Positions 25,273 through 34,551 of a stretch of DNA of 64,000 nt are shown in pieces. Each line of letters starts with the position of its first letter. Position 1 is the stretch's first letter. The DNA is taken from contig JAAYAG010000139.1 of assembly GCA_012719495.1 (NCBI GenBank), forward strand, positions 1 through 64,000, given 5' to 3'. This DNA comes from Bacteroidales bacterium. GTDB taxonomy: Bacteria; Bacteroidota; Bacteroidia; Bacteroidales; Prolixibacteraceae. The notes under the pieces are model-generated. The model did not search any database. It was given only the letters and a program-made list of their open reading frames with translations, and had not been told where the DNA came from. The translations under genes were made by a program, and so were the position numbers.

Positions 25273-27536
25273 CCTTGTAACTTAATCAGATTCAACGCCG
25301 AGCCGGCTTTGAACCAGCCAATCTGCTGTTCGTTGTAAGTGTGGTTCACTGCAATTATCTCTTTCGATCCATCAGAATGTGCTAGCTCCAGTTCAATTTG
25401 TTTGCCCGGGGCAAACTTATCGAGGTTGAGAAAGTTGATCGTGTCGTCTTCCTGAATTTTGTCGTAATCGGCTTCGTTGCTGAAAGTTAATGCCAGCATT
25501 CCTTGTTTCTTCAGGTTGGTTTCGTGAATGCGTGCAAACGATTTTACGAGTACGGCTTTCACTCCCAAATGACGAGGTTCCATGGCCGCATGTTCGCGCG
25601 ACGAGCCTTCGCCATAGTTGTGGTCGCCAACCACAATTGTTGGGATTCCCGCAGCTTTGTATGAGCGTTGAACGGCAGGCACTTCGCCGTATTCACCTGT
25701 AAGTTGACTTTTCACCTTGTTGGTTTCGCCATTGAAAGCATTTACTGCGCCAATCAAGCAGTTGTTCGAAATGTTGTCGAGATGGCCACGGAACTTCAAC
25801 CAGGGACCAGCCATTGAAATATGGTCGGTAGTGCATTTGCCTTTTGCCTTGATGAGCAATTTTGCGCCTGTAATATTTTTGCCGTCCCATGCAGGGAACG
25901 AATCGAGCAGTTGCAAGCGTTGCGAATCGGGCTTCACGATCACTTCAACACCACTGCCATCTTCGGCAGGAGCAAGGTAACCAGCATCTTCTACATCGAA
26001 TCCATTAACAGGAAGTTCCCAGCCTGTTGGCGGATCGAGTTTCACGGCTTTTCCTTCTTCATTAACCAGTGTGTCGGTAATCGGGTTGAACGTTAAATCG
26101 CCGGCAATGGCCAAAGCCGTAACCAACTCGGGCGAAGCAACGAAAGCGTAGGTATTGGGATTTCCGTCAGCTCGTTTTGCAAAGTTGCGGTTAAACGAAT
26201 GCACAATAGTGTTTTTTTCTCCCTTTTCAGAACCTTCACGGTGCCACTGCCCAATACAAGGCCCACAGGCATTGGCAAACACATTGCCGCCAATTTTGCT
26301 AAAAGTGTCGATAAATCCGTCGCGTTCAATGGTGTATCGGACAAGTTCAGATCCAGGAGTAATGGTGTACATGGCTTTCGCTTTCAGTCTTTTGTCAACG
26401 GCCTGTTGTGCAAGTGACGCTGCGCGCGAAATATCTTCGTATGATGAGTTGGTACAGGAACCAATCAATCCCACTTCAACTTTGGTTGGCCAACCGTTCT
26501 TTTCAGCTTCCTTTTTTATTTTGCTGATTGGCGTAGCTAAATCGGGAGTAAACGGGCCATTCAGATGCGGTTCAAGTTCCGACAGATTGATTTCAATGAC
26601 CTGATCGAAATATTTCTCAGGATTTGCGTACACTTCGGGATCACCGGTAAGGTAATCGGCCACTTTGTCGGCAGCTTCAACCACTTCTTTTCTTCCAGTT
26701 GCTTCGAGATAACGGCGCATAGAGTCGTCGTATCCAAAGGTTGATGTGGTGGCCCCAATCTCTGCACCCATGTTGCAAATGGTTCCTTTTCCGGTACAGG
26801 AAATGGATTGTGCCCCTTCACCAAAATATTCAACTACGGCACCTGTTCCTCCTTTTACGGTAAGGATTCCAGCCACTTTTAAAATAATATCTTTAGGGGC
26901 AGCCCAACCATTCAGTTTTCCTGTGAGCTTAATCCCGATGAGTTTCGGCATTTTCAATTCCCAGGCCATTCCGGCCATCACATCAACGGCATCGGCACCG
27001 CCCACGCCAATGGCAATCATTCCAAGTCCTCCTGCATTCACGGTGTGCGAGTCAGTACCGATCATCATTCCACCAGGGAAAGCATAGTTTTCGAGCACTA
27101 CCTGATGTATAATCCCAGCACCAGGTTTCCAAAAACCGATACCGTATTTGTTTGATACCGATTCGAGGAAGTTATACACTTCGTTGTTTTTATTGAGTGC
27201 TTCCTGTAAATCTTTGTCGGCACCAATGTGTGCTTGAATCAGGTGGTCGGCATGAACGGTTGAAGGAACTGCAACCTTATTTTTACCTGCCTGCATAAAT
27301 TGAAGCAGTGCCATTTGAGCCGTTGCATCTTGCATGGCTACACGGTCGGGCGCAAAATCGACATAGTCGGAACCCCGTTTGAAATCTTTTAGATCGGCTT
27401 GATCAAAAAGATGGGCGTACAAAATTTTTTCAGTGTAAGTTAATGGCCTTTTTAACTGTTTTCGGGCAATATCAACTTTTGTGGTAAATGTTTGATATAC
27501 ACCAGTTATAAGATCGAAATCGAAAATTGAGCTCAT
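25266..27536 (-). CDS. acnA: Aconitate hydratase, mitochondrial-type
   Basis: 756 residues. It isomerises citrate to isocitrate with a [4Fe-4S] cluster. The cluster ligands are in [14 protein letters not shown] and [35 protein letters not shown] is in the first domain and [22 protein letters not shown] in the swivelling C-terminal domain. The sequence pattern and order (AcnA/Aco2-like, not AcnB) match mitochondrial aconitase. It is the first gene of the operon. Its stop codon is formed by the downstream repeat unit, so the last residues (LQGK) may be altered from the ancestral end. Symbol by family only. Confidence 0.96.
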   Translation of the reverse strand: MSSIFDFDLITGVYQTFTTKVDIARKQLKRPLTYTEKILYAHLFDQADLKDFKRGSDYVDFAPDRVAMQDATAQMALLQFMQAGKNKVAVPSTVHADHLIQAHIGADKDLQEALNKNNEVYNFLESVSNKYGIGFWKPGAGIIHQVVLENYAFPGGMMIGTDSHTVNAGGLGMIAIGVGGADAVDVMAGMAWELKMPKLIGIKLTGKLNGWAAPKDIILKVAGILTVKGGTGAVVEYFGEGAQSISCTGKGTICNMGAEIGATTSTFGYDDSMRRYLEATGRKEVVEAADKVADYLTGDPEVYANPEKYFDQVIEINLSELEPHLNGPFTPDLATPISKIKKEAEKNGWPTKVEVGLIGSCTNSSYEDISRAASLAQQAVDKRLKAKAMYTITPGSELVRYTIERDGFIDTFSKIGGNVFANACGPCIGQWHREGSEKGEKNTIVHSFNRNFAKRADGNPNTYAFVASPELVTALAIAGDLTFNPITDTLVNEEGKAVKLDPPTGWELPVNGFDVEDAGYLAPAEDGSGVEVIVKPDSQRLQLLDSFPAWDGKNITGAKLLIKAKGKCTTDHISMAGPWLKFRGHLDNISNNCLIGAVNAFNGETNKVKSQLTGEYGEVPAVQRSYKAAGIPTIVVGDHNYGEGSSREHAAMEPRHLGVKAVLVKSFARIHETNLKKQGMLALTFSNEADYDKIQEDDTINFLNLDKFAPGKQIELELAHSDGSKEIIAVNHTYNEQQIGWFKAGSALNLIKLQGK

Positions 27537-27859
27537 ATATATTATATAAAATAGATAGCGATTGAAAACATATTACATTTTACAACAAGTGCTTAATACT
27601 ATTTGTTTCAAAAAAGTAAGTCAGTCAACTATTTTTTTGCTTAATGGGGTTTGTTCTCGCATCATTTTTTGATGTATGCTAAAATCTTGTTTTAAATTTT
27701 ATAATGAAAGTAAAAAGAGATTTTAATTATCAATATTCAAAAATTATTAATAAAAGTATGATATTTTGATGTTTTTTCTTTTAGTGCTTATTTCAGCTAT
27801 TTTGATAAAAGATATTTGAAATTTTCTTTTTAAATTGAAGCGTTACAATAAGGCGATTA
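27537..27859. other. AT-rich divergent intergenic region
   Basis: 323 bases between acn (-) and the secreted pseudoprotease gene (+). Very AT-rich with poly-A and poly-T tracts. No full TAnnTTTG match was found for either gene; several TATTTTG forms are one base short. No RNA gene was seen. Confidence 0.45.
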
Positions 27860-29386
27860 ATGCATCGGATAATTTTAACACTTTTGTTGGTTTTACTGGC
27901 TGCAAATTTGTTTGCACAGGTCAGGTTTGGTTGGAGATCGATTTATGATACTTCCGGTCGTTTGTCGCGTATGAATTACTATGTTAACGGTGTTAGTGTT
28001 CCCGATTCCAACTATTTTTTTCAATATTACACAGGCAATGTGTTAAAGGCAATTGTCAGGGGGGAGATAACTCCAAACCAAGGGTGCAAAACCGGTTCGG
28101 TGATGCTTTTTGACGAAGCAGGAAGCCTTACTTCTTATTCTGTAAAAAGAAATGGTCAGAATGTTTTTACGATCAATTGTGACAATTCATCGCAATGTCT
28201 TGCTTCTTGGAGTGACCAGTTTGATACTTACAGCGGATGTTGGGGGAGCGATAGCATTGGAGTTGCTGGAGGTAAATTATTGCTGAGCAGTAATAAAACA
28301 GAGAAGTTCTCTATTTTCGAGTCTCCGCTCCCAATCGATTTAAGCAATGATTTTGAATTACATACCGTTATTCCAACTACGGAAAAAACATCGCGTCTTG
28401 GTGTCGTTTTAGGCTGGAAGGATGAAAAGAACTATTTAGTGATAGAAATTCTTTATGGAGAATACTATTCAATTTCATTAGTAAAAGATGGACAGGTTAA
28501 ACAGTATGGCGATACACGAATTCCTATTTCTAAGAAAAATCAGGTAGAGAATGAGGTCTCTATTATTCGGAAAAATAAAGATTTGATTTTTGAAATAAAC
28601 AATTCAATTGAAACGGTAATGTCCGTTCCTGATTTTGCAGGGAGTAAAATTGGTTTTATTTCCCGGTCAAGAGGGGAGGCGACATTCGATAATTTTGTAT
28701 TCCGTCAGTTCCTAAATACGGAACAAAAAAATCTTAAAGACTATTGGGTAGGTAGGGGGTCAGGTTTTTTTATTTCTACAACAGGCAGAATATTAACTAC
28801 ATATGATGTTGTTTCTGGAGCCGGAGATATTCGGGTAAAAGGGTATAAAAATGGAAAAGCGTTTTCGTTGCCTGCGGTGATTGTTGGAGAAGAAGAAGAG
28901 ACTAATCTGGTTATTCTTCAGGTTACCGACAAGTCTTTTTCTCCTTTTACCCAGTTGCCTTTTGGTTACACTAATATCAAACCGATTAGTGAGTCAACCG
29001 TTTTTTCTGTCGGTTATCCGGGTGCTGCAAGCGATATACTCATTAACCCTGAATATTTTTCAGGGAAAGTAATACCAGCCTCTGCATCTTCAACGAATAT
29101 GTTGATTGAAATGCCTTTTAGATACGGGATGATTGGTTCTCCAATTTTCGATACTGATGCCAATTTGGTAGGTATAGTTTCAAACAGAGGATTGGAAATA
29201 AAATATACAGAAGCTATTGACTTTCTTCAGAATGCGCGTTTGCTTCAAGGATACATGGGCCGAACTGAACGAATCTATGAATCTCCCAACAAACGTTCTT
29301 CTCAAAAGAAAATGGTTAAAGCCCTGATGGAGAGTGTGGTAATTATAGAGTCGAATATTTTTAATACAAATAACAACGGGTATTAG
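27860..29386 (+). CDS. Secreted three-domain protein with a degenerate trypsin/HtrA-like domain
   Basis: 508 residues. Signal peptide (1-20, ending LFAQ); a MORN-like stretch (about 25-105, SIYDTSGRLSRMNYYVNG); a concanavalin/LamG-like beta-sandwich (about 118-284, WSDQFDTYSGCW... to ATFDNFVFRQF); then a trypsin-fold domain (about 296-470). In the last, the HtrA landmarks GSGFFIS, ILTTYDVVSG, TNLVIL, VGYPG and GMIGSPIFD are all present. However, the catalytic His position is D316, Asp is N349 and Ser is I425, so it should not cleave peptides. It probably binds a ligand or partner in the periplasm or at the surface. Monocistronic. Confidence 0.8.
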   Translation: MHRIILTLLLVLLAANLFAQVRFGWRSIYDTSGRLSRMNYYVNGVSVPDSNYFFQYYTGNVLKAIVRGEITPNQGCKTGSVMLFDEAGSLTSYSVKRNGQNVFTINCDNSSQCLASWSDQFDTYSGCWGSDSIGVAGGKLLLSSNKTEKFSIFESPLPIDLSNDFELHTVIPTTEKTSRLGVVLGWKDEKNYLVIEILYGEYYSISLVKDGQVKQYGDTRIPISKKNQVENEVSIIRKNKDLIFEINNSIETVMSVPDFAGSKIGFISRSRGEATFDNFVFRQFLNTEQKNLKDYWVGRGSGFFISTTGRILTTYDVVSGAGDIRVKGYKNGKAFSLPAVIVGEEEETNLVILQVTDKSFSPFTQLPFGYTNIKPISESTVFSVGYPGAASDILINPEYFSGKVIPASASSTNMLIEMPFRYGMIGSPIFDTDANLVGIVSNRGLEIKYTEAIDFLQNARLLQGYMGRTERIYESPNKRSSQKKMVKALMESVVIIESNIFNTNNNGY

Positions 29387-29487
29387 CCGGAGTTTAATCA
29401 TATGTTCAAACTTTAGATTAGCTAAATCTTTTTTCCCCCTTAACAGATCAGTAACGAGAAAAACTAAGAAAAGGCAGAACCCAAATT

Positions 29488-30573
29488 TTAAATTTCACTT
29501 TCTTTCAAGCGTTCAGCATTTTCTTCAATCTGAAGTTTTTCTATTATTTCAGAAATATCTCCATCGATGATTGCTGGTAAATTATAAAGAGTCAGTCCGA
29601 TTCTGTGATCGGTGACACGACCTTGTGGCCAGTTGTAGGTGCGTATTTTTGCCGAACGGTCGCCTGTTGATACCATTGTTTTCCGTTTTGAGGCAATTTC
29701 ATCAATGTACTTTTGATACTCCATGTTGTAGATACGAGTCCGCAACTCGCCCATTGCCTTGGCGAGGTTCTTAATCTGCGACTTTTCATCTTGACAAGTT
29801 ACCACAATGCCTGTTGGTATGTGTGTTAAGCGAATGGCTGAATATGTGGTGTTAACACTTTGCCCGCCAGGCCCCGAAGAACAGTATGTGTCTTTTCTAA
29901 TGTCGCTTTCTTTCAGTTCAACATCAAATTCTTCAGCTTCGGGCAGTACGGCAACCGATGCAGCAGATGTATGAACGCGACCTTGGGTTTCAGTTTGGGG
30001 CACACGTTGTACCCGGTGTACACCTGATTCGTATTTTAAGATTCCGTATACACCTTCGCCTGATACTTTGGCAACAATTTCCTTGTATCCGCCAGCTGTT
30101 CCTTCGCTAACGTTTGTTACTTCGAGGCGCCATCCTTTTCGCTCACAAAACTTTGAGTACATACGGAAAAGGTCGCCAGCAAAGATACTGGCCTCATCGC
30201 CACCTGTTCCGGCACGAACTTCGAGTATTGCATTTTTGCCGTCTTCAGGGTCAGCAGGAACTAGCAAAAGTTTGATTTCTTTTTCTTTGGGTTCTACTTG
30301 TCCCTCGAGTGTTTCTATTTCTTCGCGAGCCATTTCCCGCATTTCCTCATCGGTTTCAGTAGACAGAAGTTCTTTCGATGATTCAATATTGTCAACAATA
30401 TTTTTATATTCTGAAAAGGCAATTACTAACTCTTCCAGACGCTTGTATTCTTGGTTCAGCTTTACAAACCGTTTCATGTCTTTCATAACGTCTGGGTCGG
30501 TGATTTGTTGACCAATTTCGTCGAACCTGAATTTTATTGCTTCAAATTTCTCTAATAAGCTTCTGTCTGCCAT
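29488..30573 (-). CDS. prfA: Peptide chain release factor 1
   Basis: 361 residues, full length. RF1 recognises UAA and UAG and triggers peptide release. The catalytic GGQ is in SSGPGGQSVNTTYSAIRL. EIRAGTGGDEA appears here as EVRAGTGGDEASIFAGDLFRMY, and the C-terminal domain contains GDRSAKIRTYNWPQGRVTDHRIG. It lies 97 bp downstream of purM on the same strand, an adjacency common in Bacteroidota, and probably shares its transcript. Confidence 0.97.
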   Translation of the reverse strand: MADRSLLEKFEAIKFRFDEIGQQITDPDVMKDMKRFVKLNQEYKRLEELVIAFSEYKNIVDNIESSKELLSTETDEEMREMAREEIETLEGQVEPKEKEIKLLLVPADPEDGKNAILEVRAGTGGDEASIFAGDLFRMYSKFCERKGWRLEVTNVSEGTAGGYKEIVAKVSGEGVYGILKYESGVHRVQRVPQTETQGRVHTSAASVAVLPEAEEFDVELKESDIRKDTYCSSGPGGQSVNTTYSAIRLTHIPTGIVVTCQDEKSQIKNLAKAMGELRTRIYNMEYQKYIDEIASKRKTMVSTGDRSAKIRTYNWPQGRVTDHRIGLTLYNLPAIIDGDISEIIEKLQIEENAERLKESEI

Positions 30574-30670
30574 ATACTTAATTGTATTCTTTGTGTATTG
30601 ATCTTAATTTATTCGGTTTTTCGTCGAATGAATACTGCTTTTTCTCCAGATTCATCTTACATGTCGTCAG

Positions 30671-31840
30671 CTAATATTCGAAGATTCCGTATAACGAGTT
30701 TATGGTGAGCTTCTTTCCTGTGAAAGGTTCAACCCTTCCAATTATTCGGGCATCGATATTAAATGAGCGTGAGATAGCAATAATTTCTTCGGCAATTTCG
30801 GGACTCGTATAAATTTCGAACCGGTGCCCCATATTGAAAACCTTGTACATTTCTTTCCATTCAGTACTTGATTCTTGTTGAATTATTTCAAACAAGGGTG
30901 GGGTGGGAAAGAGATTGTCTTTGATAACGTGGGCATTGTTGATGAAATGAAGCACTTTAGTTTGAGCACCACCCGAGCAGTGGATCATTCCGTCGATCTG
31001 TTTTCTGAATTGGTCGAGAATCCGTTTAATTACCGGAGCATAGGTGCGGGTGGGCGAAAGAACCAGTTTCCCGGCATCAATTCCCAGTTTATCAATTGTT
31101 TGTGTGAGTTTGTAGCTCCCTGAGTATACTAAGTTTGAAGGAACTTCGTGGTCGAAACTTTCGGGGTATTTTGTTGCCAGATAGTTGGCAAAAACATCGT
31201 GGCGGGCTGAAGTGAGGCCGTTGCTGCCCATTCCTCCGTTGTATGATTTTTCATATGTTGCCTGGCCTGAAGATTCCAACCCTACGATTACATTGCCTGG
31301 TCTGATGTTTCCCGCATCAACCACCTCGTCGCGCTTCATACGGCAGGTTACCGTAGAATCAACTATAATGGTTCGTACAACATCGCCAACATCGGCAGTT
31401 TCGCCTCCTGTAGGGATAATGGTGACACCCATACTGGAGAGTTCTGCACAAAGTTCGTCGGTGCCGTTGATTATTGCTGCAATTACTTCACCCGGAATTT
31501 TGTTTTTGTTCCGCCCAATCGTCGATGAAAGTAAAATATTGTTTGTTGCACCAACGCAGAGCAAGTCGTCGATATTCATAATCAAGGCATCTTGCGCAAT
31601 CCCTTTCCAAACAGAGAGGTCGCCTGTTTCTTTCCAGTAAAGGTAGGCAAGCGATGATTTTGTTCCGGCTCCGTCGGCATGCATAATATTACACCAATCA
31701 GTGTCTCCGCCCAAAAAGTCGGGGACAATTTTGCAGAAGGCATTAGGGAACAGTCCTTTATCAATGTTTTTTATAGCATTGTGAACATCTTCTTTCGATG
31801 CTGAAACGCCTCGTAAATCGTATCTGCCGTTATTGCTCAT
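30671..31840 (-). CDS. purM: Phosphoribosylformylglycinamidine cyclo-ligase (AIR synthase)
   Basis: 389 residues from ATG 31840 (MSNNGRYDLRGVSASKEDV); the longer frame to 31882 crosses the promoter box. It makes aminoimidazole ribotide in purine synthesis. The AIRS fold is shown by HADGAGTKSSLAYLYWK, IAQDALIMNIDDLLCVGA, PTGGETADVGDVVRTI and the C-terminal MGHRFEIYTSPEIAEEII. It is longer than the E. coli enzyme (about 345 residues), as usual for the Bacteroidota form. The substrate-binding segments are conserved. Confidence 0.95.
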   Translation of the reverse strand: MSNNGRYDLRGVSASKEDVHNAIKNIDKGLFPNAFCKIVPDFLGGDTDWCNIMHADGAGTKSSLAYLYWKETGDLSVWKGIAQDALIMNIDDLLCVGATNNILLSSTIGRNKNKIPGEVIAAIINGTDELCAELSSMGVTIIPTGGETADVGDVVRTIIVDSTVTCRMKRDEVVDAGNIRPGNVIVGLESSGQATYEKSYNGGMGSNGLTSARHDVFANYLATKYPESFDHEVPSNLVYSGSYKLTQTIDKLGIDAGKLVLSPTRTYAPVIKRILDQFRKQIDGMIHCSGGAQTKVLHFINNAHVIKDNLFPTPPLFEIIQQESSTEWKEMYKVFNMGHRFEIYTSPEIAEEIIAISRSFNIDARIIGRVEPFTGKKLTINSLYGIFEY

Positions 31841-31861
31841 TACGTAAAAAATATTTTGGCG

Positions 31862-31869
31862 CAAAGGTA
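31862..31869 (-). promoter_or_regulatory. Putative -7 box of purM
   Basis: Minus-strand TACCTTTG, a TAnnTTTG match, 22 bases before the preferred ATG; it supports the shorter purM start. Confidence 0.5.
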
Positions 31870-31979
31870 ATATTTTTTGCAATTCTGCATTGTCTTCAAT
31901 TCTACTCCCCTAATAATTGGGAGTCGCAATTTCTTGCAATGTCTGGTTATGCCGAGGTTGGAAAATTATAGCCGCTAAG

Positions 31980-32723
31980 TCAGGCTTTAAAGAGTTTAGT
32001 AATAATCGATGTCACGATGTATAATACGATAACCAATGAAAGCCCTGGTATTTTAAATAAGATCAAAACAAAGCAAGCCAATACAATGAATATATATCGT
32101 ATGGCGTTCCCCTTCAATGAAAAGCTTTTAAATTTTAACGCGAAAAGCGGAATTTCTGAGACTAGAAGAAACGAAAATACGACAATAACGGCTACGATGA
32201 TTAACGGGTTATTAAGGGTTGATAGCCAATGTTCAGGCTGATAGACAAACGTATAACTAAGGGCTGCAATAAATAGGGCATTTGCAGGTGTTGGAAGTCC
32301 AATGAATTCACTTTTTTGCCGTTCGTCGATATTAAACTTTGCTAACCTTAGTGATGAAAAGACAGGGATTAAAACAGTCGATAGTAATATAATCCATTGT
32401 AAAAAAGATAGTTCAGCGCCAAGGTGAAAATCCTGAATGTGGCTTTTCTGTATATAGAATAACATGGCTCCCGGTACAAAACCAAAAGAAATAACGTCGG
32501 CCAACGAATCGAGCTCTTTGCCAAAATCACCTGATACTTTTAAAAGCCGGGCTACAAAACCATCAATAAAGTCGAAAAGAGCGGCAATAATCATAAGTGC
32601 GAGGGCAATATTTATTTTTCCTTCAAACGAGAGGTAGGTGGCAATAACACCGCAAACCAAATTCATCGAGGTGAAAAAGCTTGGTACAAAGCTGTACCAT
32701 TTTTGTTTATTTTGAGTTGTCAT
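31980..32723 (-). CDS. pssA: CDP-diacylglycerol--serine O-phosphatidyltransferase
   Basis: 247 residues, multi-pass membrane protein. It makes phosphatidylserine from CDP-diacylglycerol and serine. The CDP-alcohol phosphotransferase signature DGFVARLLKVSGDFGKELDSLAD (DG-xx-AR-x8-G-x3-D-x3-D) is complete at about residues 49-71. About seven further hydrophobic segments follow. It is the last gene of DUF2007-cdsA-psd-pssA, and its start overlaps the psd stop by 4 bp, so translation is coupled to the next enzyme in the pathway. Confidence 0.95.
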   Translation of the reverse strand: MTTQNKQKWYSFVPSFFTSMNLVCGVIATYLSFEGKINIALALMIIAALFDFIDGFVARLLKVSGDFGKELDSLADVISFGFVPGAMLFYIQKSHIQDFHLGAELSFLQWIILLSTVLIPVFSSLRLAKFNIDERQKSEFIGLPTPANALFIAALSYTFVYQPEHWLSTLNNPLIIVAVIVVFSFLLVSEIPLFALKFKSFSLKGNAIRYIFIVLACFVLILFKIPGLSLVIVLYIVTSIITKLFKA

Positions 32724-33379
32724 TTCTTTAGTCTGGCAATTACGGATTGTGATCCTATTACTTTTTCATCAAGTGCTACTTTGATTTCGTAGTCGTTTGG
32801 AATATAAAGATCGACTCGAGATCCAAATTTTATAAACCCAAGATGTCCGTTTTGTTGGGCATAGGTGCCTTCTTTGGCATAGCAAACTACACGACGGGCA
32901 ACTGCCCCTGCTATTTGGCGTACTAATATTTTTTTGTTATCGGCAGTTTCAATTAAGACTGTCGAACGTTCGTTGTGTGTTGATGATTTTGGAGCCCAAG
33001 CGACCAAATGACTACCTTTTGTGCGCGAAGCATGAAGAATGTTCCCACCCACAGGAAACCAATTGATGTGAACATCGAGTGGTGACATGAAGATTGAAAT
33101 TTGTTTACACTCACATTGGAGGAAATCTTTCTCAAATACATCTTCAATTACTACAATCTTTCCGTCGCAAGGAGATATGATGCCATTTACATCCTCAATT
33201 GATTGTCGATTGGGCACCCTAAAAAAGTGACGAACAAAGAGATAAAGTAACAGTGAAGCAATAAGTAAAGGATATACAATTAGTTTCTCGTTTGTTAATT
33301 GTAAAACAATGTAATCAACTATTAATATGAATGCTGCAACTACAAAAAGTGAAACGAGACCTTCTTTGTGAATTTTCAT
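32720..33379 (-). CDS. psd: Phosphatidylserine decarboxylase, short form
   Basis: 219 residues from ATG 33379 (a TTG at 33385 adds two residues). It converts phosphatidylserine to phosphatidylethanolamine with a pyruvoyl group made by self-cleavage. The cleavage Gly-Ser is in IKFGSRVDLYIP near the C terminus. MSPLDVHINWFPVGGNI and the SPCDGKIV segment are typical of the short, archaeal-like Psd class. Two N-terminal hydrophobic segments anchor it in the membrane. It sits between cdsA and pssA, so the whole route to phosphatidylethanolamine is encoded together. Confidence 0.95.
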   Translation of the reverse strand: MKIHKEGLVSLFVVAAFILIVDYIVLQLTNEKLIVYPLLIASLLLYLFVRHFFRVPNRQSIEDVNGIISPCDGKIVVIEDVFEKDFLQCECKQISIFMSPLDVHINWFPVGGNILHASRTKGSHLVAWAPKSSTHNERSTVLIETADNKKILVRQIAGAVARRVVCYAKEGTYAQQNGHLGFIKFGSRVDLYIPNDYEIKVALDEKVIGSQSVIARLKK

Positions 33380-33385
33380 AATCAA

Positions 33386-34210
33386 TTATTTTAAGAAGCT
33401 TATAATCATTACATAGTATACCGGAGCAGCGAAAAGCAGGCTATCGAACCGGTCGAGAAGCCCTCCATGTCCGGGGAGCATATTGCCCGAATCTTTTACG
33501 TTGAAATTTCTTTTAATCATAGATTCGGTTAGGTCACCCATAGTACCTGCAATTACTGTTGCAAGAGAGATAAAAACAGTTTCGGAAGGCGTGAATAAAT
33601 TTGTAAAATGGAAATAGAGAATGGCAAAGAGGATGGCAAATACAGCTCCACCAATAGCTCCTTCCCATGTTTTATTTGGAGAGATTTTCTCTGCAAGTTT
33701 GTTTTTCCCAATCATACTTCCAATTAAATATGCCCCGGTGTCGTTAGTCCAAATAATGACAAAAACTCCAATCATTAGCCATGGATTGTATGCCCCTGAT
33801 TCATTGTTTAGAGGGTTAGGAATAAGGTTAAAAAAAGAGAATGGAATAGCAGTGAGCATGATGCCAGCAAAAGTAAGTGCCATGTTTTCAATGGGTTCTT
33901 TCTTTTTTCTGGTTAGTTCGGCAAAAGGTATAAGTAGAACTAAAAGCCCAAAGGGAAATATTTCCTGAAAAGTAAAAAGATTGTATTGAAGCAGAAACAT
34001 ACCCGCATAAAAAAGTAACCCAAAGGTGATTCCGCTATAAACTTGTGGCTCATAGCCGTTTAAATAACATAGGCGATAAAATTCCCAAAGTGTAAAAGCG
34101 AGAACAATTGCAAAAAGGGCAAAAAACGTAAACCGGCTAACAAACAAAGCCCCAATAAGTACTGTAGCGTATAGTATTCCGGTTAATGAGCGAATTAATA
34201 GCTTTTTCAA
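33386..34210 (-). CDS. cdsA: Phosphatidate cytidylyltransferase
   Basis: 274 residues with about eight membrane segments. It makes CDP-diacylglycerol, the precursor for pssA downstream. The family signature SMIKRNFNVKDSGNMLPGHGGLLDRFDS is near the C terminus (about residues 236-263), with the KTWEGAIGG segment before it. Its first codons overlap the end of the DUF2007 gene by 4 bp, and psd starts 6 bp after its stop, so it belongs to a tightly coupled operon. Confidence 0.96.
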   Translation of the reverse strand: MKKLLIRSLTGILYATVLIGALFVSRFTFFALFAIVLAFTLWEFYRLCYLNGYEPQVYSGITFGLLFYAGMFLLQYNLFTFQEIFPFGLLVLLIPFAELTRKKKEPIENMALTFAGIMLTAIPFSFFNLIPNPLNNESGAYNPWLMIGVFVIIWTNDTGAYLIGSMIGKNKLAEKISPNKTWEGAIGGAVFAILFAILYFHFTNLFTPSETVFISLATVIAGTMGDLTESMIKRNFNVKDSGNMLPGHGGLLDRFDSLLFAAPVYYVMIISFLK

Positions 34211-34413
34211 CTTTTCAGGTTTTTTAGAATTTCGAGCGCTTTAGCCTCGTCAGTTTCATTTACATACACTTCGATGTCTCCAAATACTTGGTAAACTTTA
34301 TCTTTTTTGTCGAGTATTACTGCTTCAATGCCATTCATTTCCAGTAGTTCCCTCGCTATTTCTGCCTGATACAATTCACCGGTCAAAAATACCTGTTTCC
34401 AATCTTTTTCCAT
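34207..34413 (-). CDS. DUF2007 family small protein
   Basis: 68 residues: WKQVFLTGELYQAEIARELLEMNGIEAVILDKKDK followed by IEVYVNETDEAKALEIL. This is a ferredoxin-like alpha/beta fold of the DUF2007 (putative signal-transducing) family, similar to PII-like or ACT-like small domains. It is the first gene of the phospholipid operon and overlaps cdsA by 4 bp. A regulatory role toward the lipid enzymes is plausible from context but not shown by sequence. Confidence 0.85.
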   Translation of the reverse strand: MEKDWKQVFLTGELYQAEIARELLEMNGIEAVILDKKDKVYQVFGDIEVYVNETDEAKALEILKNLKS

Positions 34414-34492
34414 GACAATGCTTTTAATCTTTTTTTATTGGTTAAGATAGTCAAAAAAAATGGGCTTACCGAGTAAATTGATTTAATATAAC

Positions 34493-34530
34493 CAAAAAAG
34501 AACCGGGCAAGCTTTTTTCTTTCCCGGCTC
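34493..34530 (-). terminator. Rho-independent terminator of ftsH
   Basis: Minus strand: GAGCCGGG and CCCGGTTC arms followed by TTTTTT, just after the ftsH stop. Confidence 0.88.
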
Positions 34531-34551
34531 TGTTTTCTTGATAGAGATTAA

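Noticed and set aside
31904-31924. Hairpin ACTCCC/GGGAGT between pssA and purM as a terminator.
   Set aside because: No T-run follows on the minus strand and it lies on the promoter side of purM, so its role is unclear.
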